Assembly: GCA_022768695.1 (NCBI GenBank)
Contig: JALEPO010000050.1
Location: forward strand, 1 to 54,470
Reading direction: 5' to 3'
Source: Clostridia bacterium
Lineage (GTDB): Bacteria > Bacillota > Clostridia > UBA1381
DNA length: 54,470 bases
Shown here: positions 35,076 to 44,354 of the stretch, piece after piece
Layout: the number at the start of each line of letters is the position of its first letter
Numbering within the stretch: position 1 is the stretch's first letter
Notes under the pieces: generated by a model
Told to the model about the DNA's origin: nothing
Seen by the model: the letters and a program-made list of their open reading frames with translations, nothing else
The model's database searches: none
Program-made: the position numbers and the translations under genes

Positions 35076-36956
35076 TTATACCTCCTCTACCGCACCGAAC
35101 GGACAAGCTTCTATACAAGCTCCGCACTTAATACATTTTTCCGAATTAATTTCAAAAGGACTCTTAATTTCTCCGCTGATTGCCTGTACCGGACACTGTC
35201 TTGCGCACTTTGAACAACCCTTGCACTTATCAGGATTGATTTTATACTGCTTTAATGCCTGACACGCACCGGCAGGACACTTTTTATCTACAACGTGCGC
35301 TATATATTCATCTCTGAAATACTTAAGCGTTGACAGTACGGGATTTGCAGCCGTTTTTCCAAGACCGCAGAGCGCCGTCTTAGAAACCGTATGCGCAAGC
35401 TCCTCAAGCAAATCAAGATCCTCAAGAGTACCGTTGCCCTTCACTATTCTTTCAAGAATTTCGAGCATACGCTTAGTACCCTCACGGCACGGAACACACT
35501 TTCCGCACGACTCATTCTGAGTGAAGTTCATGAAAAATCTCGCAACCTCAACCATACAGGTATTTTCATCCATAACAACAAGACCGCCGGAGCCAATCAT
35601 CGCTCCAACCTTCTTCAGAGAATCGAAGTCAAGCGCAAGATCCAGCTGACCTGCACTCAAAGTCAGACATCCGCCTGACGGTCCGCCAATCTGAACAGCC
35701 TTAAACTCCTTATCTCCCTTTATACCGCCGCCGATATCAAAAACAACCTCACGAAGAGTCGTTCCCATAGGCACCTCAATCAAGCCTGTATTTTTAACAT
35801 TTCCGGTTATGGCAAAAGCTTTCGTTCCCGGACTTGTTTCCGTGCCGACCGAACGATACCATTCAACGCCTTTTGTTATAATAAGCGGAACATTAGCGTA
35901 TGTTTCTACATTGTTAAGAACTGTAGGCTTTGCGAACAGTCCGGCTTCAACAGTACGCGGAGGCTTAACTCTCGGCATACCTCTCTCGCCCTCAATAGAC
36001 GCCGTAAGAGCGCTGCCTTCACCGCACACAAACGCTCCCGCACCCTGATTTATATGAATATTAAACGAAAAATCAGTTCCCAGTACATTACCGCCAAGCA
36101 GTCCAAGCTTCTCCGCCTGCTCGATAGCGCGCTTTAAGCGTTCAACCGCAAGCGGATATTCCGCGCGGACATAAATATATCCCTCGCTTGCAGCTGTAGC
36201 AACACCGGCAATAAGCATACCCTCAAGCATTCTGTGAGGATTACCCTCCATAATGCTTCTGTCCATGAACGCGCCCGGGTCACCCTCATCACCGTTACAT
36301 ACAATATATCTTACCTTTTCCGGCTGTTTTCTTACCTGATGCCACTTTCTGCCGGCAGGATAACCGCCGCCACCGCGCCCTCTCAAGCCGCTTTCTTCTA
36401 TTTCGTTGCAAATCTGCTCGTCGCTCATTTCAAACAACGCCCGCTCCAATCCGGCATAACCGCCCAAAGCGATATACTCATCAATGGAATCAGCGTCAAT
36501 CTGACCGCATTCGTCAAGAACTATTCTTGTCTGTTTCTTATAAAAAGGAATATCAAACTGCTTTTCATATGTACCTGTCGAGTCCTTATAGAACAGTCTT
36601 TCAACCGGTTCTTTATTTACAAGAGTTTTTTCAGCAATTTCTTCACAATCTTCAAGCTTAACCTGCAAATAAAGCCATCCCATAGGCTCAATTTTAAGCA
36701 GCGGACCAAGCTCGCAAAAGCCGTTGCAGCCGCTCTTTTTAATACCTATACTGCCATGATCGATTTCCTTCTGAAGCTCAACCTGTACCTTAAGACCTTT
36801 CTCCTTGCATAGCTCAATTAAGCGATTATATATTTTTATACTTCCGCCTGCCACACAGCCTGTTCCCGCGCAGACAAGCACACGCAGCTCCTGAGAATCA
36901 AGCGCTCGGGCACATTGCGCGCGATATTCCTGTAATTCCTTCTGCGATGTCAGCAT
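35076..36956 (-). CDS. hydB: NAD-dependent hydrogenase diaphorase subunit HydB (NuoF-like)
   Basis: This subunit carries NADH and FMN sites. The 626 residues comprise a thioredoxin-like [2Fe-2S] domain at the N-terminus (VCAGTGCVAGGS, GCNGFCELGPLL), the NuoF core (RGRGGGGYPAGRKWHQV, CNGDEGDPGAFMDRS), an SLBB domain, the 4Fe-4S site ESCGKCVPCREGTKR, and two ferredoxin clusters at the C-terminus (CKGCSKCARQCPV, CIKCGACIEACPFGA). Length and domain order match HydB of bifurcating hydrogenases. It overlaps hydC by 7 bp and ends 6 bp before hydA, so the three are one unit. Confidence 0.93.
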   Translation of the reverse strand: MLTSQKELQEYRAQCARALDSQELRVLVCAGTGCVAGGSIKIYNRLIELCKEKGLKVQVELQKEIDHGSIGIKKSGCNGFCELGPLLKIEPMGWLYLQVKLEDCEEIAEKTLVNKEPVERLFYKDSTGTYEKQFDIPFYKKQTRIVLDECGQIDADSIDEYIALGGYAGLERALFEMSDEQICNEIEESGLRGRGGGGYPAGRKWHQVRKQPEKVRYIVCNGDEGDPGAFMDRSIMEGNPHRMLEGMLIAGVATAASEGYIYVRAEYPLAVERLKRAIEQAEKLGLLGGNVLGTDFSFNIHINQGAGAFVCGEGSALTASIEGERGMPRVKPPRTVEAGLFAKPTVLNNVETYANVPLIITKGVEWYRSVGTETSPGTKAFAITGNVKNTGLIEVPMGTTLREVVFDIGGGIKGDKEFKAVQIGGPSGGCLTLSAGQLDLALDFDSLKKVGAMIGSGGLVVMDENTCMVEVARFFMNFTQNESCGKCVPCREGTKRMLEILERIVKGNGTLEDLDLLEELAHTVSKTALCGLGKTAANPVLSTLKYFRDEYIAHVVDKKCPAGACQALKQYKINPDKCKGCSKCARQCPVQAISGEIKSPFEINSEKCIKCGACIEACPFGAVEEV

Positions 36957-37429
36957 ATCCCCTCCTCCTTTCTTATGCTATCCAAAAGCTCAACCGCCTT
37001 CTGCGGAGTCATAGCCGGATAAACAACGTCATTAACCGTCATAACAGGAGCAAGACCGCACGCTCCCAGACATGAAACAGTTTCGACAGTAAACATCATA
37101 TCATCAGTTGTCGGCTTCTGTTCGCTTACACCAAGATTTTCTCTTACCTTTTCAAGAATAGGGATTGATTTTCTAACATGACACGCTGTGCCATCACAGA
37201 TTTTAATAACATACTTTCCTTTAGGATCAAGCGAAAAGTTTTCATAAAATGTTGCAACAGAATAAATCTTGGCAATACTAATTTTCATTTTTTCTGCCAC
37301 ATGCTCCAAGATTTCTCTCGGCAAATATCTGTATTCCGCCTGAATCTGCTGAAGCACGGTGATAAGATTTTTCTGTTCATTGCCATACTGCTCAAGAACA
37401 GCATCAACATGACTAAAATTCGATTCCAT
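36950..37429 (-). CDS. hydC: Hydrogenase subunit HydC (NuoE-like, [2Fe-2S])
   Basis: The 159 residues show the NuoE thioredoxin-like fold with four cysteine ligands in KICDGTACHVRKS and VSCLGACGLAPVM. The family passes electrons between HydB and HydA. The N-terminal helix bundle contains LQQIQAEYRYLPREILEHVA. GAGGAAGATAAGGA precedes ATG, and it is the first gene of the hydCBA operon behind the promoter at 37476-37505. Confidence 0.93.
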   Translation of the reverse strand: MESNFSHVDAVLEQYGNEQKNLITVLQQIQAEYRYLPREILEHVAEKMKISIAKIYSVATFYENFSLDPKGKYVIKICDGTACHVRKSIPILEKVRENLGVSEQKPTTDDMMFTVETVSCLGACGLAPVMTVNDVVYPAMTPQKAVELLDSIRKEEGIC

Positions 37430-37475
37430 TCCTTATCTTCCTCCGTATTCTATTTTATTCCATACATACAGTTCT

Positions 37476-37505
37476 ATTGTAACAGAAACACCGATGTGCT
37501 GTCAA
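37476..37505 (-). promoter_or_regulatory. Promoter of the hydCBA operon
   Basis: On the minus strand TTGACA (37500-37505), an 18-base spacer and TACAAT (37476-37481) lie 46 bp upstream of hydC. The stretch 37506-37619 between it and the mgsA terminator has no gene. Confidence 0.75.
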
Positions 37506-37619
37506 TGATTTTTTGTTAAAAAAGAACAACAAATCGGGCTTTTTTTACAGTTTATTTGTTAATTTCAATTTTTCAGTAATAAACGGACAAAAAAATTACA
37601 ATAACAGCCGACAAAAATA

Positions 37620-37650
37620 AAAGGACTGAGCACTTTTAAGTGCATCAGCC
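37620..37650 (-). terminator. Terminator after mgsA
   Basis: The minus strand shows GGGCTGATGCACTT and AAGTGCTCAGTCC, a stem with small bulges, followed by TTTTATTTTT. It ends the mreB-to-mgsA transcript, 16 bp after the mgsA stop. Confidence 0.75.
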
Positions 37651-37665
37651 CATTCAGCCTTATTA

Positions 37666-38070
37666 TTATTTTTTTGGATTAACAATATCACGCCAGTCAA
37701 GATCACCGCGTTCAAGACCATGTATCAGAACTTCCGCTGTAGCGCAGTTAGTAGCAATAGGTATATTATGCATATCGCACAATCTCAAAAGTGAAAATAC
37801 GTCCGGCTCATAAGACTCCGCATCAAGCGGATCACGGAAAAATAATACCAAATCAATTTCATTATATGCTATTCTTGCACCTATTTGCTGATCGCCGCCC
37901 TGCGGACCGGATAAAAATCTGTAGACATTGAGTCCTGTGTTTTCTATAACCAATTTTCCTGTTGTACCGGTGGCATACAAGGCATGCTGCGAAAGTATAC
38001 CTTTGTAGGCTATACAGAACTGTACCATCAATTCCTTTTTTTTGTCATGTGCAATCAGTGCGATGTTCAC
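37666..38070 (-). CDS. mgsA: Methylglyoxal synthase
   Basis: It converts dihydroxyacetone phosphate to methylglyoxal and phosphate, a bypass of lower glycolysis. The 134 residues start [18 protein letters not shown] and contain [14 protein letters not shown] with the catalytic Asp (Asp71 in E. coli) and [15 protein letters not shown] with the second Asp (Asp101). His19 of E. coli corresponds to the H of IAHD. The position of E. coli His98 is Tyr here (ESYEPDV, where PHDPDV or PHEPDV is usual). mgsA is the last gene of the shape and division cluster, as in other Clostridia. Confidence 0.93.
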   Translation of the reverse strand: MNIALIAHDKKKELMVQFCIAYKGILSQHALYATGTTGKLVIENTGLNVYRFLSGPQGGDQQIGARIAYNEIDLVLFFRDPLDAESYEPDVFSLLRLCDMHNIPIATNCATAEVLIHGLERGDLDWRDIVNPKK

Positions 38071-38127
38071 AAAAATACCTCCTTTTCCAAAATCCTTAAC
38101 TAAGCTGTGTTTTTTCTAATGTACTGT

Positions 38128-38919
38128 TTATCGTTTCAACAACCGTTTTAATCTTTTGAGTATGCCCTCTTTTTCATCAAAGTCCATAATAGGAACTGCT
38201 TCTCCCGTTATACGCCTTGCGACATTAGAAAATGCCATGCCCGCCTTTGACAAAGGATTTGAAACGGCAATCTCACCCTTTAATCCGGAAACAAGCAGCT
38301 CAACGTCATCAGGAACAATTCCTATAATGGGAATTGATAAAATATCCATACAGTCATCGACATTCATCATAATCCCCTGATTTATCATATCAACTCGGAC
38401 ACGATTAATAATCAGCCTTATATCCTCCACTCCGCTGTCCTCAAAAATCGAAATAACTCTGTCAGCATCACGAAGCGCGGCAGTTTCGGGCAGTGTAACA
38501 ATAACCGCTCTGTCAGCACCGAGCAGCGCATATCCAAATCCGCCGTCAATCCCCGCCGGAGCGTCAATGATACAATAATCAAATCTGTTTCTGAGATTAT
38601 CCCATAAATCTTTAAATTTTTCCTCATCTAAGCCTGACGCATCTCTTGTCTGCGGTGATGGAATAAAATAAAGATTTTCATATCTTGTATCCTTAACAAG
38701 CACCTCGTCAATCGTACACGTTCCATCGATTATATCAGAAACATCATATACTATATCGCTTTCCAGCCCGAGCGCGACATCAAGATTTCTCAGCCCCATA
38801 TCCATATCTACCAGCACCGTAAGCTTTCCTGACAGGGCAAGCGCAGCGCCAAGATTTGCAACAGCTGTAGTTTTTCCCGTTCCGCCCTTTCCGGACGCAA
38901 CAACGATGACTTCTCCCAT
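38128..38919 (-). CDS. minD: Septum site-determining ATPase MinD
   Basis: MinD is the membrane-bound ATPase that recruits MinC. The 263 residues contain the deviant Walker A VVASGKGGTGKTTAVANLGA, DMDMGLRNLDVALG, and APAGIDGGF. The C-terminal amphipathic helix EGILKRLKRLLKR is the membrane-targeting sequence. About 81 bp separate it from minC. No minE lies between it and mgsA (only 57 bp), which is unusual for a MinCD pair. Confidence 0.95.
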   Translation of the reverse strand: MGEVIVVASGKGGTGKTTAVANLGAALALSGKLTVLVDMDMGLRNLDVALGLESDIVYDVSDIIDGTCTIDEVLVKDTRYENLYFIPSPQTRDASGLDEEKFKDLWDNLRNRFDYCIIDAPAGIDGGFGYALLGADRAVIVTLPETAALRDADRVISIFEDSGVEDIRLIINRVRVDMINQGIMMNVDDCMDILSIPIIGIVPDDVELLVSGLKGEIAVSNPLSKAGMAFSNVARRITGEAVPIMDFDEKEGILKRLKRLLKR

Positions 38920-39000
38920 ATTAAAACCTCTGTGTTAAATTTTCAATATCCATCCAAGATATTCCTATAATACTATATCACAAAAAAATCATTTTGTCTA

Positions 39001-39714
39001 TCACTTTAACCAAAATTTTTCTATTTTTATTTCATTATTTATTAAATATGCCTTTTCAGGACTTATTTTTTCATTTTCATCACGATTTTTAATCTCGGCT
39101 GACACACCGGCAATCTTAATACTCTCCGGCGACAGCTCAAGCGCTGCGGCATATGCGTTGATATTACCCATACAGCCTGCCTCTATCTCGCCCATAACCG
39201 CTCCCATAACAATTATATTGCCTACGGCTATAAGCTTTCCGCCCTTTTCCACGTTTCCCATAAGTACAAGATGTCCGTCCGACTCGACAATTTTGCCGTC
39301 ACGGACAACACCTTCAAAAAATCTCGCGCGATTGCTTTTAAAATTATGTGTTACAACCTCTTTTATCTGTTCTACCGGAATTGTAAAATCTGACGGCTCA
39401 GGATTATCCTGCGGCTTATCCTCAATTTTTTCTTCTTCCTTTTCAGATTTTTTTGAGGTTCTGAAAATCTTTCTTTCACCGTAGTTTACCGTGCTTTCCG
39501 GAAGCATCGCTTTTATGACGGCCTCAAGCCGCATCCTGTCACTCCTCGACATTTCTCTTCCTATAATATATATGTTACAGTGACCGCTCCCAAAAAATTT
39601 TCTGAACTCGTCAAGCTTATCATGCAGAGCATGCATGATAAGCGAGATTTCTTCATTAGCAGATAAGTATATTTTTACACCGTCACCCGTTCCTTTTAGC
39701 TTGACTAATTCCAA
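39001..39714 (-). CDS. minC: Septum formation inhibitor MinC (TTG start)
   Basis: MinC blocks FtsZ polymerisation away from midcell. It has 237 residues: an N-terminal domain, a charged linker (KKSEKEEEKIEDKPQDNPEP) and the C-terminal beta-helix, VLMGNVEKGGKLIAVGNIIV, which dimerises and binds MinD. TTG at 39714 is preferred because GGAGG sits 8 bases upstream; the longer frame to 39738 overlaps the mrdA coding end and has no separate ribosome site. Confidence 0.9.
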   Translation of the reverse strand: MELVKLKGTGDGVKIYLSANEEISLIMHALHDKLDEFRKFFGSGHCNIYIIGREMSRSDRMRLEAVIKAMLPESTVNYGERKIFRTSKKSEKEEEKIEDKPQDNPEPSDFTIPVEQIKEVVTHNFKSNRARFFEGVVRDGKIVESDGHLVLMGNVEKGGKLIAVGNIIVMGAVMGEIEAGCMGNINAYAAALELSPESIKIAGVSAEIKNRDENEKISPEKAYLINNEIKIEKFWLK

Positions 39715-39734
39715 TATACTCACCTCCGTAAAAA

Positions 39735-41858
39735 TCATCTCAAAAGTCCATTATTTGTACTTGCCGGCTCAGCTGTAGCAGGTACCTCAGGCTGCTCAGT
39801 TGCAGCCGCGCCCTCTGTTAAGTTAAAATATTTATTGAAAATATCCTTCGCGACATCTCCCGCATTTGTACCGCGTACACCATGCTCCAGCACAACTGCG
39901 ACCGCAATTTCAGGGTCATCAAACGGTGCAAACGCTATAAAAACAGCGTTGTTTGAACCGTTACCCAACTGTGCCGTACCTGTTTTTCCGCCTATTTCTA
40001 TAGGATAGTTTGCAAAAAGCTCAGCCGCGCTTCCTTCATCTGCAACCTTTTTCATACCATCCTTAACAGCGTCTATTATATCATCATCAATATCAAGCTC
40101 ATCCTCAATAACAGGCAAGAATTCCTTTACAACACTTCCATCGTTTGAGGAACGTATGCTCTTTATAAGATTAACCTTAAAACGAGTTCCGCCGTTTGCT
40201 ATAGCTGCCGTATAATTGGCAAGCTGCATCGGTGTGAACAGGCTGTACGACTGTCCTATGGCTGCCTGCAAAGTATCACCGCCATACCAGTCCTGACTTG
40301 TAATATTCTTAATTATTTCCTTTTTATATTCAGGACTTGCCATATGTCCGGAGGTTTCCTCCTCAAGCTCTATGCCTGTCGATTCACCCAAGCCAAACTT
40401 AGCGGCATATTCATCTATTGTGTCTATACCCATTCTTCTTCCAACCTCGTAGAAGAAGTAGTTGCAGGAGTTTTCCAATGCCTGCGACACATTTTGCTTT
40501 CCGTGAGTTGTCTGATATTCCGACCAAATCCAGCATACCGGCTGATAGTCATCATAATATTTATATACGCCCTTGTCCTCAATAATCTCGTTCACTCTAA
40601 GATTGCCCGACTGCAAAGCAGCAATTGCCACAAGCGGTTTAAAGGTTGAACCGGGGCTGTAAAGTCCGCTTACGGTTCTGTTCCACATAGGCTTTGCGTC
40701 GTTTTCAATCAGCTTCTGATAATCCTCGTTAAAGGTTGTCATATCATAAGTTGGATTTGAAGCAACCGCCAATGCGTCGCCTGTTTTAACATCAATTACA
40801 ACAGCCGCTCCCGCATTACAGTCCGCGCCGTCCTTTTCCTTTATACCTCCGGACGCCTGTATCCTTTTTATAGTTCTTTCAAGCGACTCCTCCGCAACCT
40901 TTTGCAGCTCAGAATCAATTGTCAGCACAACGTAATTTCCCGGAACAGGTTCTATGTCATCGGCAATAATAACTTCATTTCCGCTTACTTTTTTCAGTGA
41001 GCCTGTTGTGCCGTCCTTGCCGCGCAAATAGCTTTCCGCCCATTTTTCTATTCCCTGCTTACCGATTATGTCATTATAACCGTATCCTGACTCCTTATAC
41101 TTCTCATACTCTTCGCTGCTGATTTTACCTGTTCTTCCAAGAATGTGCGTTGCAATACCCGGCATATTGTATTCACGAACATAGTTATTTGTAATTGAAA
41201 CACCATGAAACTCATTCTGACGTTCCTTTATTTCCGTAACCGTTTCAACTCCTACATCATCAGCCACAGTAAAGGGAGAAGTCTGAGAAAAGCCTCTTGT
41301 ATCGGCTTCGTATCGGATACCTATAATTCTTCTCTGCTCATCCTCAGTATAATTGTCGCTTACCTTATAAATCTCCTTATAGGCCTTTATTACAGAATCA
41401 GCGTTCATCGTCTGATCAATCTTTTTTCCTGTATATTTATTATTTTTAAACCATTCTGACCATTCACGCTCCACGCTTCCGTCCTCGTCTGTATCCTCAA
41501 ACTCAAACGTATACGGCGCAAAGCTTATTGGCAGCGAATCATAATATTCCACATGGTTGAGATATAAAATATCCACAAGCTTCTTAATTGTTTCATTAAG
41601 CTCCTCGTCAGACATATCTGTTTTCTGCATAACTACAGAATAGCCCACCTTATTTGTTACAAGAGCAGTACCGTATCTGTCAAGAATTTCTCCTCGCGGA
41701 GCTTTTTCAACAATATTGGTAGTCAGTCTGCTTGTAGCAACCTCAAGATACTGTTCTCCCTTCATAACCTGAAGGTCAAAAAGCTTAAAAATCACAGCCG
41801 CACACATAATGGCAACTATTATTTTAATAACTATAAACCTTGCTTTACTATTAGGCAT
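39735..41858 (-). CDS. mrdA: Penicillin-binding protein 2 (elongasome transpeptidase)
   Basis: This is a class B PBP that crosslinks peptidoglycan during cell elongation. The 707 residues have an N-terminal transmembrane segment (VIKIIVAIMCAAVIFKLFDL), a dimerisation domain with DRYGTALVTNKVGYSVV, and the transpeptidase domain with all motifs: SPGSTFKPL (Ser nucleophile), SCN in ENSCNYFFYEV, and KTG in GGKTGTAQ. It normally works with RodA; no rodA is present in this cluster. 28 bp behind mreD. Confidence 0.94.
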   Translation of the reverse strand: MPNSKARFIVIKIIVAIMCAAVIFKLFDLQVMKGEQYLEVATSRLTTNIVEKAPRGEILDRYGTALVTNKVGYSVVMQKTDMSDEELNETIKKLVDILYLNHVEYYDSLPISFAPYTFEFEDTDEDGSVEREWSEWFKNNKYTGKKIDQTMNADSVIKAYKEIYKVSDNYTEDEQRRIIGIRYEADTRGFSQTSPFTVADDVGVETVTEIKERQNEFHGVSITNNYVREYNMPGIATHILGRTGKISSEEYEKYKESGYGYNDIIGKQGIEKWAESYLRGKDGTTGSLKKVSGNEVIIADDIEPVPGNYVVLTIDSELQKVAEESLERTIKRIQASGGIKEKDGADCNAGAAVVIDVKTGDALAVASNPTYDMTTFNEDYQKLIENDAKPMWNRTVSGLYSPGSTFKPLVAIAALQSGNLRVNEIIEDKGVYKYYDDYQPVCWIWSEYQTTHGKQNVSQALENSCNYFFYEVGRRMGIDTIDEYAAKFGLGESTGIELEEETSGHMASPEYKKEIIKNITSQDWYGGDTLQAAIGQSYSLFTPMQLANYTAAIANGGTRFKVNLIKSIRSSNDGSVVKEFLPVIEDELDIDDDIIDAVKDGMKKVADEGSAAELFANYPIEIGGKTGTAQLGNGSNNAVFIAFAPFDDPEIAVAVVLEHGVRGTNAGDVAKDIFNKYFNLTEGAAATEQPEVPATAEPASTNNGLLR

Positions 41859-41886
41859 TACCGTTTCTCCTTAATCATCCTGCTTA

Positions 41887-42387
41887 TCAATCAGGAATAA
41901 GCTTTTTCTTATCATCTTCAATATACATAGTTTTCTTCACTAAAGGGTAAATCAGCGCCGCCGCTGCAAGATTATAAATTCCAAACGGAATAATCATCTT
42001 AAACAGCACATCCATACCCATCGAAAGATTAATCGTAAAGTACAGCACAGCCTCGCCCGCCGCAGACAAAATAAACACCCAAAACAAGGTTTTCACAAAA
42101 TCAGGAATATATCTTGGTTTATTTTTCAGCGCAGTTACAAGCAAAACACTGTAAGTATACATCAACACCGACACGGGAAAGCTTACGCCGCACAGCGAGC
42201 CGGTGCAGATACCGCATATAATTCCGGTACACGCCGCATAGTAAAAATCCTCTTCAATCATCGCGTATGCAATCACAAACGCAAAAACCAAATCCGGCGC
42301 GGAATTAAAAAAATTAATACGGTTTATAACAACCGTTTTAAGTATAAATAAAATAAATATCCATAAAAACAGCTTTAATCGTTTCAT
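41887..42387 (-). CDS. mreD: Rod shape-determining protein MreD
   Basis: MreD is a small integral membrane partner of MreC. The 166 residues form five to six hydrophobic segments (LWIFILFILKTVVINRI, FFNSAPDLVFAFVIAY) with a charged C-terminus. The sequence is poorly conserved in the family; position between mreC and mrdA supports the call. Its start overlaps the mreC stop by 1 base. Confidence 0.9.
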   Translation of the reverse strand: MKRLKLFLWIFILFILKTVVINRINFFNSAPDLVFAFVIAYAMIEEDFYYAACTGIICGICTGSLCGVSFPVSVLMYTYSVLLVTALKNKPRYIPDFVKTLFWVFILSAAGEAVLYFTINLSMGMDVLFKMIIPFGIYNLAAAALIYPLVKKTMYIEDDKKKLIPD

Positions 42388-43196
42388 TACCTCACTCCGT
42401 TAATTACAAGCACCTCATACAGCCTTGAGAAATCCACTGACGGTTCAAGAGTTGCATAATTAAGCATACCCATATTATCCGAGTTAATTTCTCTTATAGC
42501 GCCAACAAGCAGTCCCTCGGGATATATACCGCCCGAACCGGAGGTTTCAAGCAAATCTCCCACAATTATAGCAACGCCCTTATCTATAAAAGTCATCTTG
42601 CATAGTCCCTGACTGTACAGCTCATCATCACCCTCTACAACAGCGGCATCACCCGTTCTGCCGATTTTAACGCCCATTGCATTTTCGGGATTTAATACTG
42701 TTGAAACCGTCGCCCAGTTAAGACCTATATCTGTAATTTTTCCTACAACTCCGTCAGGTGTAATAACCGCATTTCCAATCGCCAAGCCGTGTGCAAGTCC
42801 CTTATTAATCTCAATGGTGTCGTACCAGTTATTCGCGGAATACGCTATTACAGACGCGGCAACGGTTGAATATCCGTCAGTATTGTTTTTAAGCTCCAAA
42901 AGCGCCTGAAGTCTTTCATTCTCTTCACGCAGCTGCGCGGTATCTCTCTCCTGACGGTTCAATTCATTCACTTGTCTTATAAGATTTTCGTTTTCCTCTT
43001 TATATCCGTCCATCTCCCAGACAAAACTCACCGCGCTGTAAATCTTATTCGATATATACGCAAAACCGTTTTCAACCGGCGAAAATATTGTTTTTACCGC
43101 GCTTGAAACAGGATTTGTGCCTATAAAATGCGATATTAATATGCACAGCAACACTCCGGCTGTAACCACAGCCGCTATAAATTTTCTTTTTTTCAT
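42387..43196 (-). CDS. mreC: Rod shape-determining protein MreC
   Basis: MreC scaffolds the elongation machinery in the periplasm-equivalent space. The 269 residues hold an N-terminal membrane anchor (FIAAVVTAGVLLCILISH), a coiled coil (LIRQVNELNRQERDTAQLRE) and a double beta-barrel with GVVGKITDIGLNWATVSTVL. Family length is normal. 35 bp behind mreB. Confidence 0.94.
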   Translation of the reverse strand: MKKRKFIAAVVTAGVLLCILISHFIGTNPVSSAVKTIFSPVENGFAYISNKIYSAVSFVWEMDGYKEENENLIRQVNELNRQERDTAQLREENERLQALLELKNNTDGYSTVAASVIAYSANNWYDTIEINKGLAHGLAIGNAVITPDGVVGKITDIGLNWATVSTVLNPENAMGVKIGRTGDAAVVEGDDELYSQGLCKMTFIDKGVAIIVGDLLETSGSGGIYPEGLLVGAIREINSDNMGMLNYATLEPSVDFSRLYEVLVINGVR

Positions 43197-43230
43197 TTAT
43201 CCGAAATTCCTTTCCGAAGAAATTAACCTG

Positions 43231-44235
43231 TCAATTTTTATTAGCCGCAATTAATTCCTTAATTCTCTCCAGCGACTTACCTGTTCCTACCGCTACACAG
43301 TCCAGAGGATATTCCGCAACGTGTGTAGGAATTTTTGTAACCTCAGTAATCAGCTTGTCAAGTCCCTTTATCAACGCGCCGCCGCCTGTAAGAGTTATAC
43401 CGCGCTCCATAATATCCGCCGCAAGCTCAGGCGGAGTATTTTCAAGAGTGTATTTTATCGCCTCAATCATTTCTTCGATATTTTCGCTGATTGCTGATCT
43501 TATCTCGCTTTCTCTAATCTGATTCGTTTTTGGCAGACCTGTCGAAACATCGCGTCCGCGCACCTCGAATACGCCCTCTTCATTACTCTCATACGCGGAA
43601 GCAATCGCCATCTTAATTTCCTCCGCCATTTTATCACCGATATTTATGCTGTGCTCCTTTTTAAGATAATTCACAATTGCACTGTCCAAAGCGTCACCGG
43701 CAATTCTTATCGACTTTGAGGCAACTATTCCGCCTAACGAAATAACCGCAACCTCTGTTGTTCCGCCGCCAATATCAACAACCATGCTGCCGGTAGCGTC
43801 ATCAACCGGAAGTCCCGCTCCGATTGCCGCAGCCATAGGCTCTTCAATAAGTACTACATCCTTTGCGCCCGCATGAATTACCGCCTCTTCAACAGCGCGT
43901 CTTTCAACCTCTGTTATACCTGACGGAATACACACCACAACTCTCGGCTTAAATACATTGCTTACATTAGCAGACTTTATAAATTGTCTTATCATAGCCT
44001 GCGTAATATCAAAATCCGCAATAACTCCATCCTTCATGGGACGAACCGCAACTATGTTTTCAGGAGTTCTTCCAATCATCTCATTTGCTTCTTCTCCGAC
44101 CGCAAGCACCTTGCCTGCATATTTATCTATAGCCACCACCGACGGCTCACGAACAACTATACCCTTACCCTTTACATAAATCAAAGTGTTTGCCGTTCCC
44201 AAATCTATACCCACGTCTTTTGAAAATAATCCCAT
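43231..44235 (-). CDS. mreB: Rod shape-determining protein MreB
   Basis: MreB is the bacterial actin that guides side-wall synthesis. The 334 residues begin [20 protein letters not shown] and contain the actin-fold phosphate loops [16 protein letters not shown] and [17 protein letters not shown]. The start at 44235 has AAGGAG 8 bases upstream. The frame can be extended to 44253, but that reads through the ribosome site. A GGGG-CCCC hairpin (44256-44269) lies just upstream. First gene of the mreBCD-mrdA-minCD-mgsA unit. Confidence 0.96.
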   Translation of the reverse strand: MGLFSKDVGIDLGTANTLIYVKGKGIVVREPSVVAIDKYAGKVLAVGEEANEMIGRTPENIVAVRPMKDGVIADFDITQAMIRQFIKSANVSNVFKPRVVVCIPSGITEVERRAVEEAVIHAGAKDVVLIEEPMAAAIGAGLPVDDATGSMVVDIGGGTTEVAVISLGGIVASKSIRIAGDALDSAIVNYLKKEHSINIGDKMAEEIKMAIASAYESNEEGVFEVRGRDVSTGLPKTNQIRESEIRSAISENIEEMIEAIKYTLENTPPELAADIMERGITLTGGGALIKGLDKLITEVTKIPTHVAEYPLDCVAVGTGKSLERIKELIAANKN

Positions 44236-44305
44236 CTTTTTATCTCCTTTCAATAGGGGCTAAATCCCCCCGTTAAACATTTAATCCGTCAATTCATCAT
44301 AATCG

Positions 44306-44341
44306 AAAAATAATCAGAGCCTTCGCGCATAAAGGCGAAGG
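44306..44341 (-). terminator. Probable terminator between maf and mreB
   Basis: The minus strand shows CCTTCGC (44335-44341), an 8-base loop and GCGAAGG (44320-44326), then CTCTGATTATTTTT. The T run is offset by about 8 bases, so efficiency is doubtful; it may end the polA-to-maf transcript ahead of mreB. Confidence 0.4.
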
Positions 44342-44354
44342 ACATTGCTGTAAG

